A stretch of 44,317 bases of DNA from the NCBI RefSeq assembly GCF_000963885.1, contig NZ_BALE01000051.1, positions 1-44,317 of the forward strand. The letters run 5' to 3'. This stretch comes from Tanticharoenia sakaeratensis NBRC 103193. Lineage in GTDB: Bacteria; Pseudomonadota; Alphaproteobacteria; Acetobacterales; Acetobacteraceae. The translations under genes and the position numbers were made by a program. Positions 1 through 7,915 of this stretch are shown one piece after another (positions within the stretch are counted from its first letter, which is position 1; each line of letters opens with the position of its first letter). Below the pieces are notes generated by a model. That model ran no database searches. It worked only from the letters and a program-made list of their open reading frames with translations, and had not been told where the DNA came from.

Positions 1-2
1 GG

Positions 3-2318
3 GCTGCCGAGCAGCAGGAAGCGCAGGCAGCCGCCGCCGCGCGCGCCGATGCAGAGGCCCAGGCCGAAGCAGAGCAGCGGTCCGTGACCGAAGCGCGCGA
101 GGCAGAGCGTCGCGCCCGCATCGAGCAGGAAGAAGCAGCACGTCGTGCGCCGCTCGATTCCAAGGAAGTGCGCCCCGGTTCGGTGCAACTCGCGGCCCCG
201 ATGGAGCGGCTGCGTCCGCTTGCGGAACGCGCGATCATGCCGGCCAAGCCGATCACCCCGCGCCCGGCACCGTCTGCGCCGCGTGCCGCCGGCGAGACGC
301 TTCACCTGCGTACTCCGGGTGCGGGTGAGGAGGATCGTCGCGGTCCGGCTCGTCGTCCGGCTGCCACACCGCCGCGTCGTGCGCCGGGTGCGGCGCCGAA
401 GCGTAGCGGAGGTGACAACCGTCGGTCCGGTCGTATCGACGTGCGTGCCGCGATCGAGGGTGATGACGACAAGACGCGTAGCCTCGCGTCCGTCCGTCGC
501 CAGCGTGAGCGTGATCGCCGTCAGGCGGAGCTGGAGCGTCTGCGCTCGGATCAGGTCCGCGTGGTCCGTGATGTCACGCTGCCGGAATCCATCACGGTTG
601 CCGAACTGGCCAACCGTATGGCGGCGCGTCAGGGTGAAGTGATCAAGGCGCTCATGAAGATGGGCGTCATGGCGACCGCGACCCAGTCGATCGATGCCGA
701 CACCGCCGAACTGGTGGTCGAGGAATTCGGTCATCGCGTCCGTCGCGTGTCCGAAAGCGATGTCGAGATCGGCATCGAAGGGCACGAGGACACCGACACC
801 GAACTGCTGCCGCGTCCGCCGGTGGTGACGGTGATGGGGCATGTCGATCACGGCAAGACGTCACTTCTGGACGCATTGCGCACCACGGACGTGGTGGCGG
901 GCGAGGCCGGCGGGATCACCCAGCATATCGGCGCCTATCAGGTGACGCTGGAATCCGGTTCGAAGATCACCTTCATCGACACCCCGGGCCACGAGGCGTT
1001 CACCGCCATGCGTGCACGCGGTGCTTCGGTGACGGATGTCGTCGTACTGGTCGTTGCAGCCGATGATGGTGTGATGCCGCAGACGATCGAGGCGATCAAA
1101 CACGCCAAGGCCGCCAATGCGCCGATCATCGTTGCCATCAACAAGATCGACAAGCCGGGCGCCAACCCCGATCGCGTGCGTCAGGAGCTGCTGAGCCACG
1201 AAATCGTGGTCGAGCAGATGGGCGGGGACGTTCAGGATATCGAGGTCTCTGCGCTCAAGCGCACCGGGCTCGAGAAGCTGGAGGAAGCGATCCTGCTGCA
1301 GGCCGAGATCCTCGACCTGCGTGCCAATCCGGATCGCGTGGCGGAAGGACCGGTGATCGAAAGCCGTCTCGACCGTGGCCGTGGTCCGGTTGCCACCGTC
1401 CTCATTCAGAAGGGCACACTGCGTCGCGGTGACATCATCGTGGCTGGCGCCGAATGGGGCCGTGTCCGCGCCATGAACGACGATCGTGGCCGTCAGGTGA
1501 AGGAGGCTGGGCCTTCGACACCGGTTGAGGTGCTCGGCATCACTGGAATTCCCGGTGCCGGCGAGCCGTTCGTCGTCGTCGAGAACGAGAATCGTGCACG
1601 CGAGATCTCGGAGTTCCGTCAGCGTAAGATCCGCGAACGCCAGATGGCGGGGCAGACGGCCGCGCGTGGCACGCTCGACCAGATGCTCGCCCGCATTCAG
1701 GCCGGCGAGCAGAAGGAAGTTGCGGTCCTCATCAAGGCCGACGTGCAGGGCTCGGCAGAGGCTTTGGCCGCGACGGTCGAGAAGCAGTCGCACGAGGAAG
1801 TTCGTGTCCGCGTGCTGAATGCGACGGTCGGCCAGATCACCGAATCCGACATCCAGCTTGCCAAGGCGTCGAATGCGGTCATCGTGGCATTCAACGTCCG
1901 TGCGACGAGCCAGGCACGGGAGATGGCCCAGCGTGACGGTGTGGACATCCGCTACTACTCGATCATCTACCAGGTGGCCGATGATGTGGAGCAACTCGTC
2001 CGTGGCAAGATCGCGCCGAAGCATCGCGAGAAGTTCCTCGGCTACGCCGAGATTCGCCAGGTCTTCAACATCACGAAGGTCGGTAAGGTCGCGGGTTGTT
2101 ACGTCACCGAAGGTCACGTCAAGCGTGGTTGTGGCGTGCGTCTGCTGCGCGACAACGTCGTGATCCACGAGGGCGATCTCAGCCAGCTGAAGCGCTTCAA
2201 GGACGACGTCAAGGAAGTGGCGCGCGGGTATGAGTGCGGTCTGTCGTTTGCAGGCTACAACGACATCCGCGAAGGCGACGTGGTCGAGTGCTACGAGATG
2301 GAACTGGTGCCTGCATGA
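3..2318 (+). CDS. infB: Translation initiation factor IF-2 (5' end outside window)
   Basis: IF-2 is the GTPase that brings initiator fMet-tRNA to the 30S subunit and promotes subunit joining. The reading frame is open from base 3, so the first visible GTG at 84 is internal and the gene starts before the window. The visible N-terminal part is Ala/Glu/Arg/Pro-rich low-complexity sequence, usual for the IF-2 N-terminal region. It is followed by an IF2_N-like segment (around [20 protein letters not shown]) and the G domain, with G1 GHVDHGKT (about 838-861), G3 DTPGH (about 979-993) and G4 NKID (about 1140-1151). The C-terminal half holds the beta-barrel, IF-2 domain 3 and the fMet-tRNA-binding barrel. 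The stop overlaps the rbfA start as ATGA, so the two are translationally coupled. Identification is certain; only the true start is missing. Confidence 0.98.
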   Translation, partial: AAEQQEAQAAAAARADAEAQAEAEQRSVTEAREAERRARIEQEEAARRAPLDSKEVRPGSVQLAAPMERLRPLAERAIMPAKPITPRPAPSAPRAAGETLHLRTPGAGEEDRRGPARRPAATPPRRAPGAAPKRSGGDNRRSGRIDVRAAIEGDDDKTRSLASVRRQRERDRRQAELERLRSDQVRVVRDVTLPESITVAELANRMAARQGEVIKALMKMGVMATATQSIDADTAELVVEEFGHRVRRVSESDVEIGIEGHEDTDTELLPRPPVVTVMGHVDHGKTSLLDALRTTDVVAGEAGGITQHIGAYQVTLESGSKITFIDTPGHEAFTAMRARGASVTDVVVLVVAADDGVMPQTIEAIKHAKAANAPIIVAINKIDKPGANPDRVRQELLSHEIVVEQMGGDVQDIEVSALKRTGLEKLEEAILLQAEILDLRANPDRVAEGPVIESRLDRGRGPVATVLIQKGTLRRGDIIVAGAEWGRVRAMNDDRGRQVKEAGPSTPVEVLGITGIPGAGEPFVVVENENRAREISEFRQRKIRERQMAGQTAARGTLDQMLARIQAGEQKEVAVLIKADVQGSAEALAATVEKQSHEEVRVRVLNATVGQITESDIQLAKASNAVIVAFNVRATSQAREMAQRDGVDIRYYSIIYQVADDVEQLVRGKIAPKHREKFLGYAEIRQVFNITKVGKVAGCYVTEGHVKRGCGVRLLRDNVVIHEGDLSQLKRFKDDVKEVARGYECGLSFAGYNDIREGDVVECYEMELVPA

Positions 2319-2749
2319 GCACGCGCCGTTCCAGTCGTACGGAGTTGAAAGGACCGGCGGGTCATCTCGCCGGTTCTTCTGCTTCTGGCCCGAGCCAGCG
2401 CCAGCTTCGCGTTGCGGAGGAAGTCCGCCGCGCACTGGCGGAGCAGTTCGCCCGGACGGAGTTCCGTGATCCGGAACTGCATGATGTGCGGATAACCGTG
2501 ACGGAAGTCCGGATTTCACCTGATTTCAAACACGCGACCGCGTTTGTCTGCCGTCTCGGCCGCAGCGACGTGGAGCAAGTGTTGCCTGCGCTCAAACGCG
2601 TCGCTCCCTTCCTTCGTACGGGTCTCTCCAAGACGCTGCGCACGCGCGTCGTCCCGGAAATCCATTTCCAGCCCGATACCGCTCCGGACGCCGCCATGGA
2701 GATGGATAATCTGCTGCGCTCACCCGAAGTGAGCCGCGATCTCGATTGA
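2315..2749 (+). CDS. rbfA: 30S ribosome-binding factor A
   Basis: RbfA is a small KH-fold protein that binds immature 30S subunits and helps process the 16S rRNA 5' end. The ATG at 2315 gives 144 residues and overlaps the infB stop (ATGA). Earlier in-frame starts inside infB are less likely because they would only add infB-coding sequence. Family features are the segment [14 protein letters not shown] near the N-terminus, [17 protein letters not shown] in the middle and the C-terminal VPEIHFQPD. The first 25 residues are a basic, Ser/Gly-rich extension that could be disordered. The infB-rbfA order is standard in bacteria; truB usually follows directly, but here it lies 3.65 kb downstream. Confidence 0.96.
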   Translation: MSTRRSSRTELKGPAGHLAGSSASGPSQRQLRVAEEVRRALAEQFARTEFRDPELHDVRITVTEVRISPDFKHATAFVCRLGRSDVEQVLPALKRVAPFLRTGLSKTLRTRVVPEIHFQPDTAPDAAMEMDNLLRSPEVSRDLD

Positions 2750-2767
2750 TCGCAAGGTGCTCGGGCG

Positions 2768-2799
2768 CCTGTCGTCAGCGACAAGAGAGTGACGACAGG
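2768..2799 (+). terminator. Perfect 10-bp inverted repeat after rbfA
   Basis: CCTGTCGTCA (2768-2777) and TGACGACAGG (2790-2799) are exact reverse complements around a 12-base loop, starting 18 bases after the rbfA stop. No T-run follows, so this is either a U-less hairpin that stabilises or ends the infB-rbfA transcript, or a protein-binding site. The rest of the 2750-2964 gap shows no gene. It separates the ribosome-factor operon from the sulfotransferase gene. Confidence 0.45.
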
Positions 2800-2964
2800 T
2801 AACTGCGGTTTCCGGGCGTTTGTCGTGCCTGTACTGAGAATCTACATTTTCCAGCCGTTGTGCCGGGAATGCCGTAACGTGGCCTCGCGGCGTCATGGGT
2901 TTCGTTACGACCTGACACCGTAAGAGGATTGTGGGCAAGGAACGCCTGATGATCCGATGGCGCC

Positions 2965-3885
2965 ATGTTCAACGACACATGGAATTACGCACTCGGCAAA
3001 AGCCGAGGCGTAGCGGTGCGGGTCCGGCGCGGCATGCGCGCGACGCGCAAACCGGTGCCGGATCCGATCTGGACCGAGCGGCAGCGGCGCGGGGACCCGA
3101 TTACCTGGTGGATCGGGCCGCAGATCCAGTTTCTTCATCTCGAAAAGACGGGCGGCACGGCGCTCAGCGTCCATATGTCGCGCCGGTTTCATCCGGCGCA
3201 GATTGCGCCCGATCTTGCAGGGATGCAGGCGGCTGCAGGTTCTGTATCAACGAATGACCGGTTTCCGGATCTGACGACGGAGACGCGGTGGACAGCCCGG
3301 CAGACGCGTCTGCTGTGCGGCCATTACGATCTGCCGGCGCTGCGGGAGATATCGGGCGACCTGCCGAAGTATCGGGTGACGGTGCTGAGGGAGCCTCGTG
3401 CCCGTCTGCTGTCTCTTTACAACTACTGGCGGGCAATTACGAACAGCACGGTGCCCGAGATCCGGATCGCACAGACTCATGATCTGCGGGCGTTTTTGGC
3501 GCATCCCGATCCGATCATCCGCAATGCAATCGACAATCTCTACGTTCGGCGACTGACAGGGCTCTACGCGGACGCAGGCTCGGATCCGTTCCGGACGAAT
3601 CCGGATGCGGCGCTGTCGCATGCGCTGAAAAGCCTCGGCCATTTCGATCGCGTCGGCGTGTCCGAAGACATGGACAGCCTGGGCCGCCACATCGCGCATG
3701 ACCTGGACGTCAAAGGGCTGGGCAAGGTGCCGCGCCTCAACGCGCTGGCATCGATGATGGCAAAGGGACACCCGGGCATTCAGGCCGTCGAGCCGGCGCC
3801 GATCGCACCGGAGGCCGAGGCATTGCTGGCGTTCCACACCTGCTTCGACAGGATTGTCTATGATGCGGTGCGGCAGGCGTCCTGA
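2965..3885 (+). CDS. Sulfotransferase family protein
   Basis: This 306-residue protein probably transfers sulfate from PAPS to a carbohydrate or other acceptor. The 5'-phosphosulfate-binding loop is visible as FLHLEKTGGTAL at residues 56-67, where the Lys and the Gly-Gly-Thr contact PAPS in known sulfotransferases. A 3'-phosphate-binding segment, LREPRARLLSL, lies at about 141-151 with the typical Arg and Ser. There is no signal peptide, so it is cytoplasmic or peripheral. The ATG at 2965 follows no strong ribosome-binding site, and an earlier start is possible. The gene stands alone between rbfA and an outer-membrane porin gene, with no sulfate-activation (cysDNC-like) gene in the window. 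The acceptor cannot be read from the sequence. Family assignment is firm; the biological role is unknown. Confidence 0.8.
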   Translation: MFNDTWNYALGKSRGVAVRVRRGMRATRKPVPDPIWTERQRRGDPITWWIGPQIQFLHLEKTGGTALSVHMSRRFHPAQIAPDLAGMQAAAGSVSTNDRFPDLTTETRWTARQTRLLCGHYDLPALREISGDLPKYRVTVLREPRARLLSLYNYWRAITNSTVPEIRIAQTHDLRAFLAHPDPIIRNAIDNLYVRRLTGLYADAGSDPFRTNPDAALSHALKSLGHFDRVGVSEDMDSLGRHIAHDLDVKGLGKVPRLNALASMMAKGHPGIQAVEPAPIAPEAEALLAFHTCFDRIVYDAVRQAS

Positions 3886-3965
3886 TCGACCTTGCCAACC
3901 GGCCATGACATCTCACGGGGTCGTGTGTTGATCGATCCGCGCGCCGACATCATTACGATGCCATT

Positions 3966-5408
3966 GTGTTTATCGTATTATGTCGGCGTTTTTCGCCCGG
4001 GTCCGCCGCCCGCCTGATCCTCCGGATATGTGCTCTGCTTGTGCTGGCGAGTATCTCGAGACCGGCCCTCGCGCAGTTTCAGGGGCCGATCTCACAGACC
4101 AGCCCGACCTTTGCGCTGGATACGCCCACTGCCTATGAGAACACGCCGTTTACGCCCAACGTCGAGCATGCGTTCGGGACGTGGGGCGGATCCTTGCCAT
4201 GGCTCAAGGCGCATGGCGTCGGCGTGGTTCTGGACTACACGAGCGAAAGTACCATCATTCTGGATGGGAAGCATGGGTCGGACGCGTCCTACCTGCATCA
4301 GATCGGCCTGCAGATCGATCTCGACTGGGAGCGCCTGATCGGCCTGCGGGGCTTTCGCACGCACGCCGTGTTCGTCAATCGCGCAGGCCACAGCATGGCG
4401 TCGGACTATCGCGACTATTCGGTCTACGGCTTGCAGGAAATCTATGGCGGCGGCGGCAATGTCGGCGTGCACATGGTCTATTTCTATGCGACGCAGGATC
4501 TGTGGGGCGGACGTGTTCAGCTCGCGGCAGGCAAGCTGCCGGTTTCAATCGATTTTTCCGCGTCGCCGCTGTTCTGCACGTTCGTGGACAAGTCCATCTG
4601 CGGCAATCCGAAATCACTGACCCGTGGCGCGAACGGGTTCTCGACCTACCCCTATTCGTCCTATGGCGGTCGTGCGCGGATCTGGCCGGTCAAGGGCTTT
4701 TACGTTCAGACCGGGCTCTACGGCACCAATGCTGGCGTGAACACCAATCGCTGGGACCGGACGGGCTTCGAGTTCGGCCTGTGCCAGTATCAGGGGATCT
4801 ACATCCCGACTGAAATCGGCATCATCCCCAGCTTCGGGCCCCACAAGCTCGTGGGCCATTACAAGATCGGCGTCGGGCACGACAGCGCGCCGTACGCCGA
4901 CGAGCTGTACGATGCCACCGGCGGATATGCCGAGGTCGACGGGCGCTCGGCCCGCATGGACCACGGCAAGGTGCAGCTCTGGGTCGAAGCGGACCAGATG
5001 ATCATGCGAAACGGTTGGGGTCCGCTGCACGGTCTCTATCTGATGACCGGGCTGGTCCATAATACGAACCGGGATTCCGTCTATAACAACGAATACTATG
5101 CGGGCCTGATCGAGCGCGGCCTGTTCCACTCCCGGCCCGAGGACACATTCGGCATCGCCATGAGCCATCTGGAGGCCAGCGGCGATCTCGTGCAGGCACA
5201 GAGGATCGCCCAGAGTCTCGGCCTGCCCCTGCCGGGCAGCGCGACCGCGCCGCAGGGCAGCGAGAGCATGGCGGAAGCGACCTACATCTTCCACGTCTAT
5301 CGAGGCACGTCGATCCAGCCGGACTACCAGCACATCTTCCGTCCGAATCTCGAGCGGCGGAATCCGGACATCGACGCGCTGGGCATCAAGCTCCATTCGG
5401 TGTTCTGA
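3966..5408 (+). CDS. OprB-type carbohydrate-selective outer-membrane porin
   Basis: Outer-membrane porin of the OprB family, which lets sugars such as glucose diffuse into the periplasm. The protein is 480 residues long. It starts with a basic and then hydrophobic leader ending at about residue 36 (ISRPALA, followed by QFQG), a plausible Sec signal with Ala-X-Ala cleavage. The mature part has many aromatic alternating segments typical of a beta-barrel, with the OprB-like pieces TWGGSLPWLKAHGVGV near the start and NNEYYAGLIERGLF near the end, and it closes on a terminal Phe as beta-barrel proteins usually do. The start is GTG at 3966, because no in-frame ATG precedes the signal peptide. It lies 80 bases after the sulfotransferase gene. 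This porin family is common in sugar-oxidising acetic acid bacteria. Confidence 0.88.
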   Translation: MFIVLCRRFSPGSAARLILRICALLVLASISRPALAQFQGPISQTSPTFALDTPTAYENTPFTPNVEHAFGTWGGSLPWLKAHGVGVVLDYTSESTIILDGKHGSDASYLHQIGLQIDLDWERLIGLRGFRTHAVFVNRAGHSMASDYRDYSVYGLQEIYGGGGNVGVHMVYFYATQDLWGGRVQLAAGKLPVSIDFSASPLFCTFVDKSICGNPKSLTRGANGFSTYPYSSYGGRARIWPVKGFYVQTGLYGTNAGVNTNRWDRTGFEFGLCQYQGIYIPTEIGIIPSFGPHKLVGHYKIGVGHDSAPYADELYDATGGYAEVDGRSARMDHGKVQLWVEADQMIMRNGWGPLHGLYLMTGLVHNTNRDSVYNNEYYAGLIERGLFHSRPEDTFGIAMSHLEASGDLVQAQRIAQSLGLPLPGSATAPQGSESMAEATYIFHVYRGTSIQPDYQHIFRPNLERRNPDIDALGIKLHSVF

Positions 5409-5522
5409 CCTGGGGCTTGCCGGGTGCGCAGACCTTCAGGGGCACAGCCGGCCTCGCACTCTGGCGCACAACATTGGCGCACGCGGCCAGCGCACCCCCG
5501 GAAATCGCGACGGTCTGGTCAA

Positions 5523-5539
5523 CGCGGCAAATTGCCGCG
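5523..5539. terminator. Palindromic hairpin between convergent genes
   Basis: CGCGGC (5523-5528) and GCCGCG (5534-5539) form a 6-bp GC stem around AAATT. It lies between the porin stop (5408) and the stop of the broken ATPase gene (5562), which converge here. A bidirectional terminator is the natural reading, although no long T-run flanks it. Confidence 0.4.
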
Positions 5540-5561
5540 CCACGGACGGGGCAGGGGCGCC

Positions 5562-6357
5562 TCAGCCGTCGAACAGCATCGCCATGAACGCGTCGGGATC
5601 GCGATAGAATTCCCGGATGACGATGAAATGGTCGGTCTGCCGAAACGCCCGCTCGGTGATCCCCTGCGGCGTCAGATGCAGGACCGTTGCTCCCGGCATA
5701 GGCCATCAGGAGCGGGGCGTGTGTTGCGATCACGAACTGTGCGTCACCGCGATCGGCGGCAGCCCGCATGATCCGAAGGAATTCCATCTGACGCGCGGGT
5801 GAGAGTGCCGCTTCTGGCTCGTCGAAGATGTAGATGCCTCGTCCCGAGATCCGATTGCGGAAGATCTCCAGATATCCCTCGCCGTGGGATCGCTCCGTGC
5901 CCGACCGCCCGTCGAACATGTCAAGACACCGCGGGTCGTAGCGGGCGAGCTCGTCGATCTGGGCGATGAAACCTGCAAACCCGTCGGCGCGCGTGAAGAG
6001 TCCCGTCGTGATCTTTGGAAGCCAGCTTGGACGCAGGGCGTCGGCCAACGGATTCGGCTCCTGGTCGCCGATTGCATGCTTTCTGTTCCCGCCGAGGAGT
6101 GCGAAGTCGCACAGGGCTGCGTTCGCCTCGATGATCGTGGATTTTCCGCTGCCGTTCGGACCGACGAGAATGGTCACCGGATGGGTGAAGTCGATCTGGA
6201 AATCCGACGTGTTCAGGGCCGGAACATTGAACGGATGGATCGCAGGGTCCCTGACCCGTTCCGGCAGCAGACGGATGCTCTTCAGGAACGGGGCCTTGAG
6301 ACGGCTGGGGTCGCGCGCGCGGTGCCAGGGGTTACGTTGCCTCGGGAAGGCGGGGTA
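5562..6357 (-). pseudogene. AAA family ATPase, frameshifted near the C-terminus
   Basis: A small ABC/SMC-type AAA ATPase. Visible motifs are Walker A LVGPNGSGKST, a signature-like segment LSPARQMEFLRIM, Walker B GIYIFDEPEA and the H-loop FVIATHAPLLMAY. Immediately after LLMAY (around 5691-5698) the frame changes. The starting frame continues as Arg/Pro-rich nonsense to 5386, while the +1 frame resumes family-like sequence (GATVLHLTPQGITERAF, then FYRDPDAFMAMLFDG) and stops at 5562. One extra base in TATGCCGGGAGC (reverse strand) explains it. The N-terminus is also unclear: family-like sequence begins at about LKAPFLKSIRLLPERV with no in-frame ATG or GTG close upstream, and the frame stays open into the divergent truB region. 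Either the gene is newly broken or the read contains an error. The cellular role of this family is not known. Confidence 0.75.
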
Positions 6358-6403
6358 AGGGAGCGCAGCATAAGCGAGACTGCCGGGACTTGGGGAGCGG
6401 GAA

Positions 6404-7321
6404 ATGGGGCGCAAACGGGGAGCCGAGATCGACGGCTGGCTGATCGTCGACAAGGCGCTCGGCATGGGTTCGACCGACGTCGTTGCGAAAAGCCGCCGTC
6501 TGTTCGATGCCCGCAAGGTCGGCCATGCCGGCACGCTCGATCCCCTGGCGACCGGTGTGCTCCCGATCGCGTTCGGGCGGGCGACCAAGGCCATTCCCTA
6601 CATCATGGATGCGACCAAGGAATACCGCTTCACGCTGGCGTTCGGCGAACAGCGCGATACCGATGACGGCGAGGGTGTTGCGATCGCAACGTCCGATGTG
6701 CGCCCGACGGATGCGCAGATCACGGCCGCCCTGCCGGCTCTGACCGGCGATGTCCTTCAGGTGCCCCCGGTCTATTCCGCGCTGAAGGTCGGCGGCAAAC
6801 GCGCCTATGATCTGGCGCGCGCGGGAACACCGCCGGACCTGCCGCCGCGCCCGGCCCGGATTGACGCGATCACGCTGGTCGAGCGGCCCGATGCCGATAC
6901 GGCCGTGTTCACGGTCCGCTCCGGCAAGGGCGTCTACATGCGCGCGCTGGCCCGCGATATCGCGCTCGCATGCGGCAGCGTCGGATACATCGCGGTGCTG
7001 CGACGGACCAAATGCGGCCCCTTCGGGGAGGCCTGCGCGATTGCGCTGGACAAGATCAGCCAAAATGTGGACAACGCGCCTGCTTCTCCGGCGCTTCTGC
7101 AGCCGGTCGCGACCGCGCTGGCCGACATCCCGGCGCTGGCCCTGACCGATGACGAGGCAAGGGCGCTGTCCTATGGCCAGACACTCGATGTCCGTGCCGT
7201 TCTGGACCGCCTGCCGGCGCTGGACGATCCGGATGGAATCGTCCGCGCGATGATCGGGGAGCGCGCACTGGGCATATGCCGCGTCGAGAACGGGCGATTG
7301 CGATCGGTGCGTCTGTTCTGA
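6404..7321 (+). CDS. truB: tRNA pseudouridine-55 synthase
   Basis: Isomerises uridine 55 in the T-loop of elongator tRNAs to pseudouridine. The 305-residue protein begins with the TruB core GWLIVDKALGMGSTDVV and has the catalytic-loop motif HAGTLDPLATG at residues 41-51, with Asp46 as the catalytic aspartate. Further family blocks are YRFTLAFGEQRDTDD, VPPVYSALKVGGKRAYDLAR and KGVYMRALARDIA. A PUA-like C-terminal part follows. The gene is 25 bases upstream of rpsO, as in the conserved truB-rpsO-pnp order. Its usual partner rbfA is displaced upstream by three unrelated genes. Confidence 0.97.
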   Translation: MGRKRGAEIDGWLIVDKALGMGSTDVVAKSRRLFDARKVGHAGTLDPLATGVLPIAFGRATKAIPYIMDATKEYRFTLAFGEQRDTDDGEGVAIATSDVRPTDAQITAALPALTGDVLQVPPVYSALKVGGKRAYDLARAGTPPDLPPRPARIDAITLVERPDADTAVFTVRSGKGVYMRALARDIALACGSVGYIAVLRRTKCGPFGEACAIALDKISQNVDNAPASPALLQPVATALADIPALALTDDEARALSYGQTLDVRAVLDRLPALDDPDGIVRAMIGERALGICRVENGRLRSVRLF

Positions 7322-7346
7322 ATTTTCATGAGAGTGGAGAACCACG

Positions 7347-7616
7347 ATGTCGATTACGGCTGAGCGCCGCACGGCGCTGATCGGTGAATATCAGACGGCG
7401 GCCGCCGATACCGGCTCGCCCGAGGTCCAGGTCGCGCTGCTGACCGAGCGGATCGTCAACCTGACCGACCACCTGAAGACCCATGCGAAGGACTACCATT
7501 CGCGTCGCGGTCTGCTGATGCTGGTCGGCCGTCGCCGGTCCATGCTCGACTATCTCAAGCGCAAGGACCAGGGTCGCTACCAGACCCTGATCGAGCGCCT
7601 CGGCCTGCGCCGCTGA
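7347..7616 (+). CDS. rpsO: 30S ribosomal protein S15
   Basis: Primary 16S rRNA-binding protein of the small subunit platform. The length of 89 residues is exactly normal. Family signatures are visible: [42 protein letters not shown] and the C-terminal [13 protein letters not shown] good ribosome-binding site (GTGGAGA) precedes the ATG. It lies between truB and pnp, the order found in most proteobacteria. Confidence 0.98.
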   Translation: MSITAERRTALIGEYQTAAADTGSPEVQVALLTERIVNLTDHLKTHAKDYHSRRGLLMLVGRRRSMLDYLKRKDQGRYQTLIERLGLRR

Positions 7617-7622
7617 TCATGT

Positions 7623-7692
7623 CCTGCCCGGGCGTCGCCAAGGCGCTTCGGGCAGGGTATGAATGACCGGCGCCCGGATCGTCGGGCGCCGG
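7623..7692 (+). promoter_or_regulatory. Two strong hairpins in the rpsO-pnp intergenic leader
   Basis: Two inverted repeats follow the rpsO stop. The first pairs CCTGCCC (7623-7629) with GGGCAGG (7650-7656). The second is a perfect 10-bp stem CCGGCGCCCG/CGGGCGCCGG (7667-7676 and 7683-7692) with loop GATCGT. In enterobacteria the pnp leader carries a long hairpin cut by RNase III, after which PNPase represses its own translation; these stems sit where such an element would be. They may instead act as a partial rpsO terminator. The remaining leader up to 7915 shows no convincing gene. A frame from ATG 7659 to TGA 7919 (86 codons) overlaps the pnp start and resembles no family I know. Confidence 0.5.
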
Positions 7693-7915
7693 ACCACTTG
7701 GCCGCCACGATCGGCCGGGAGATCAGGGATGCGCCGCCGGCGTTTCAGGCCACATGGTGTCCGGTCGGGTTTGAACCCGGCCATCGCTCCATGCCGTCCG
7801 AAATGCCGCCTCATGCAGCATTCCCCCAGCTTCTGCGTCGCCTGATGCAGGAGAAGGGATATTTTCCCGGACTGTCGCACGTCGTTACGGATCGGCGGCC
7901 CGCACGGGAAATATC

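Noticed and set aside
861-2519. 552-codon open frame on the strand opposite infB
   Set aside because: It lies antisense to a certain gene and its product is low-complexity His/Asp/Leu-rich with no family resemblance, a usual by-product of high-GC codon use.
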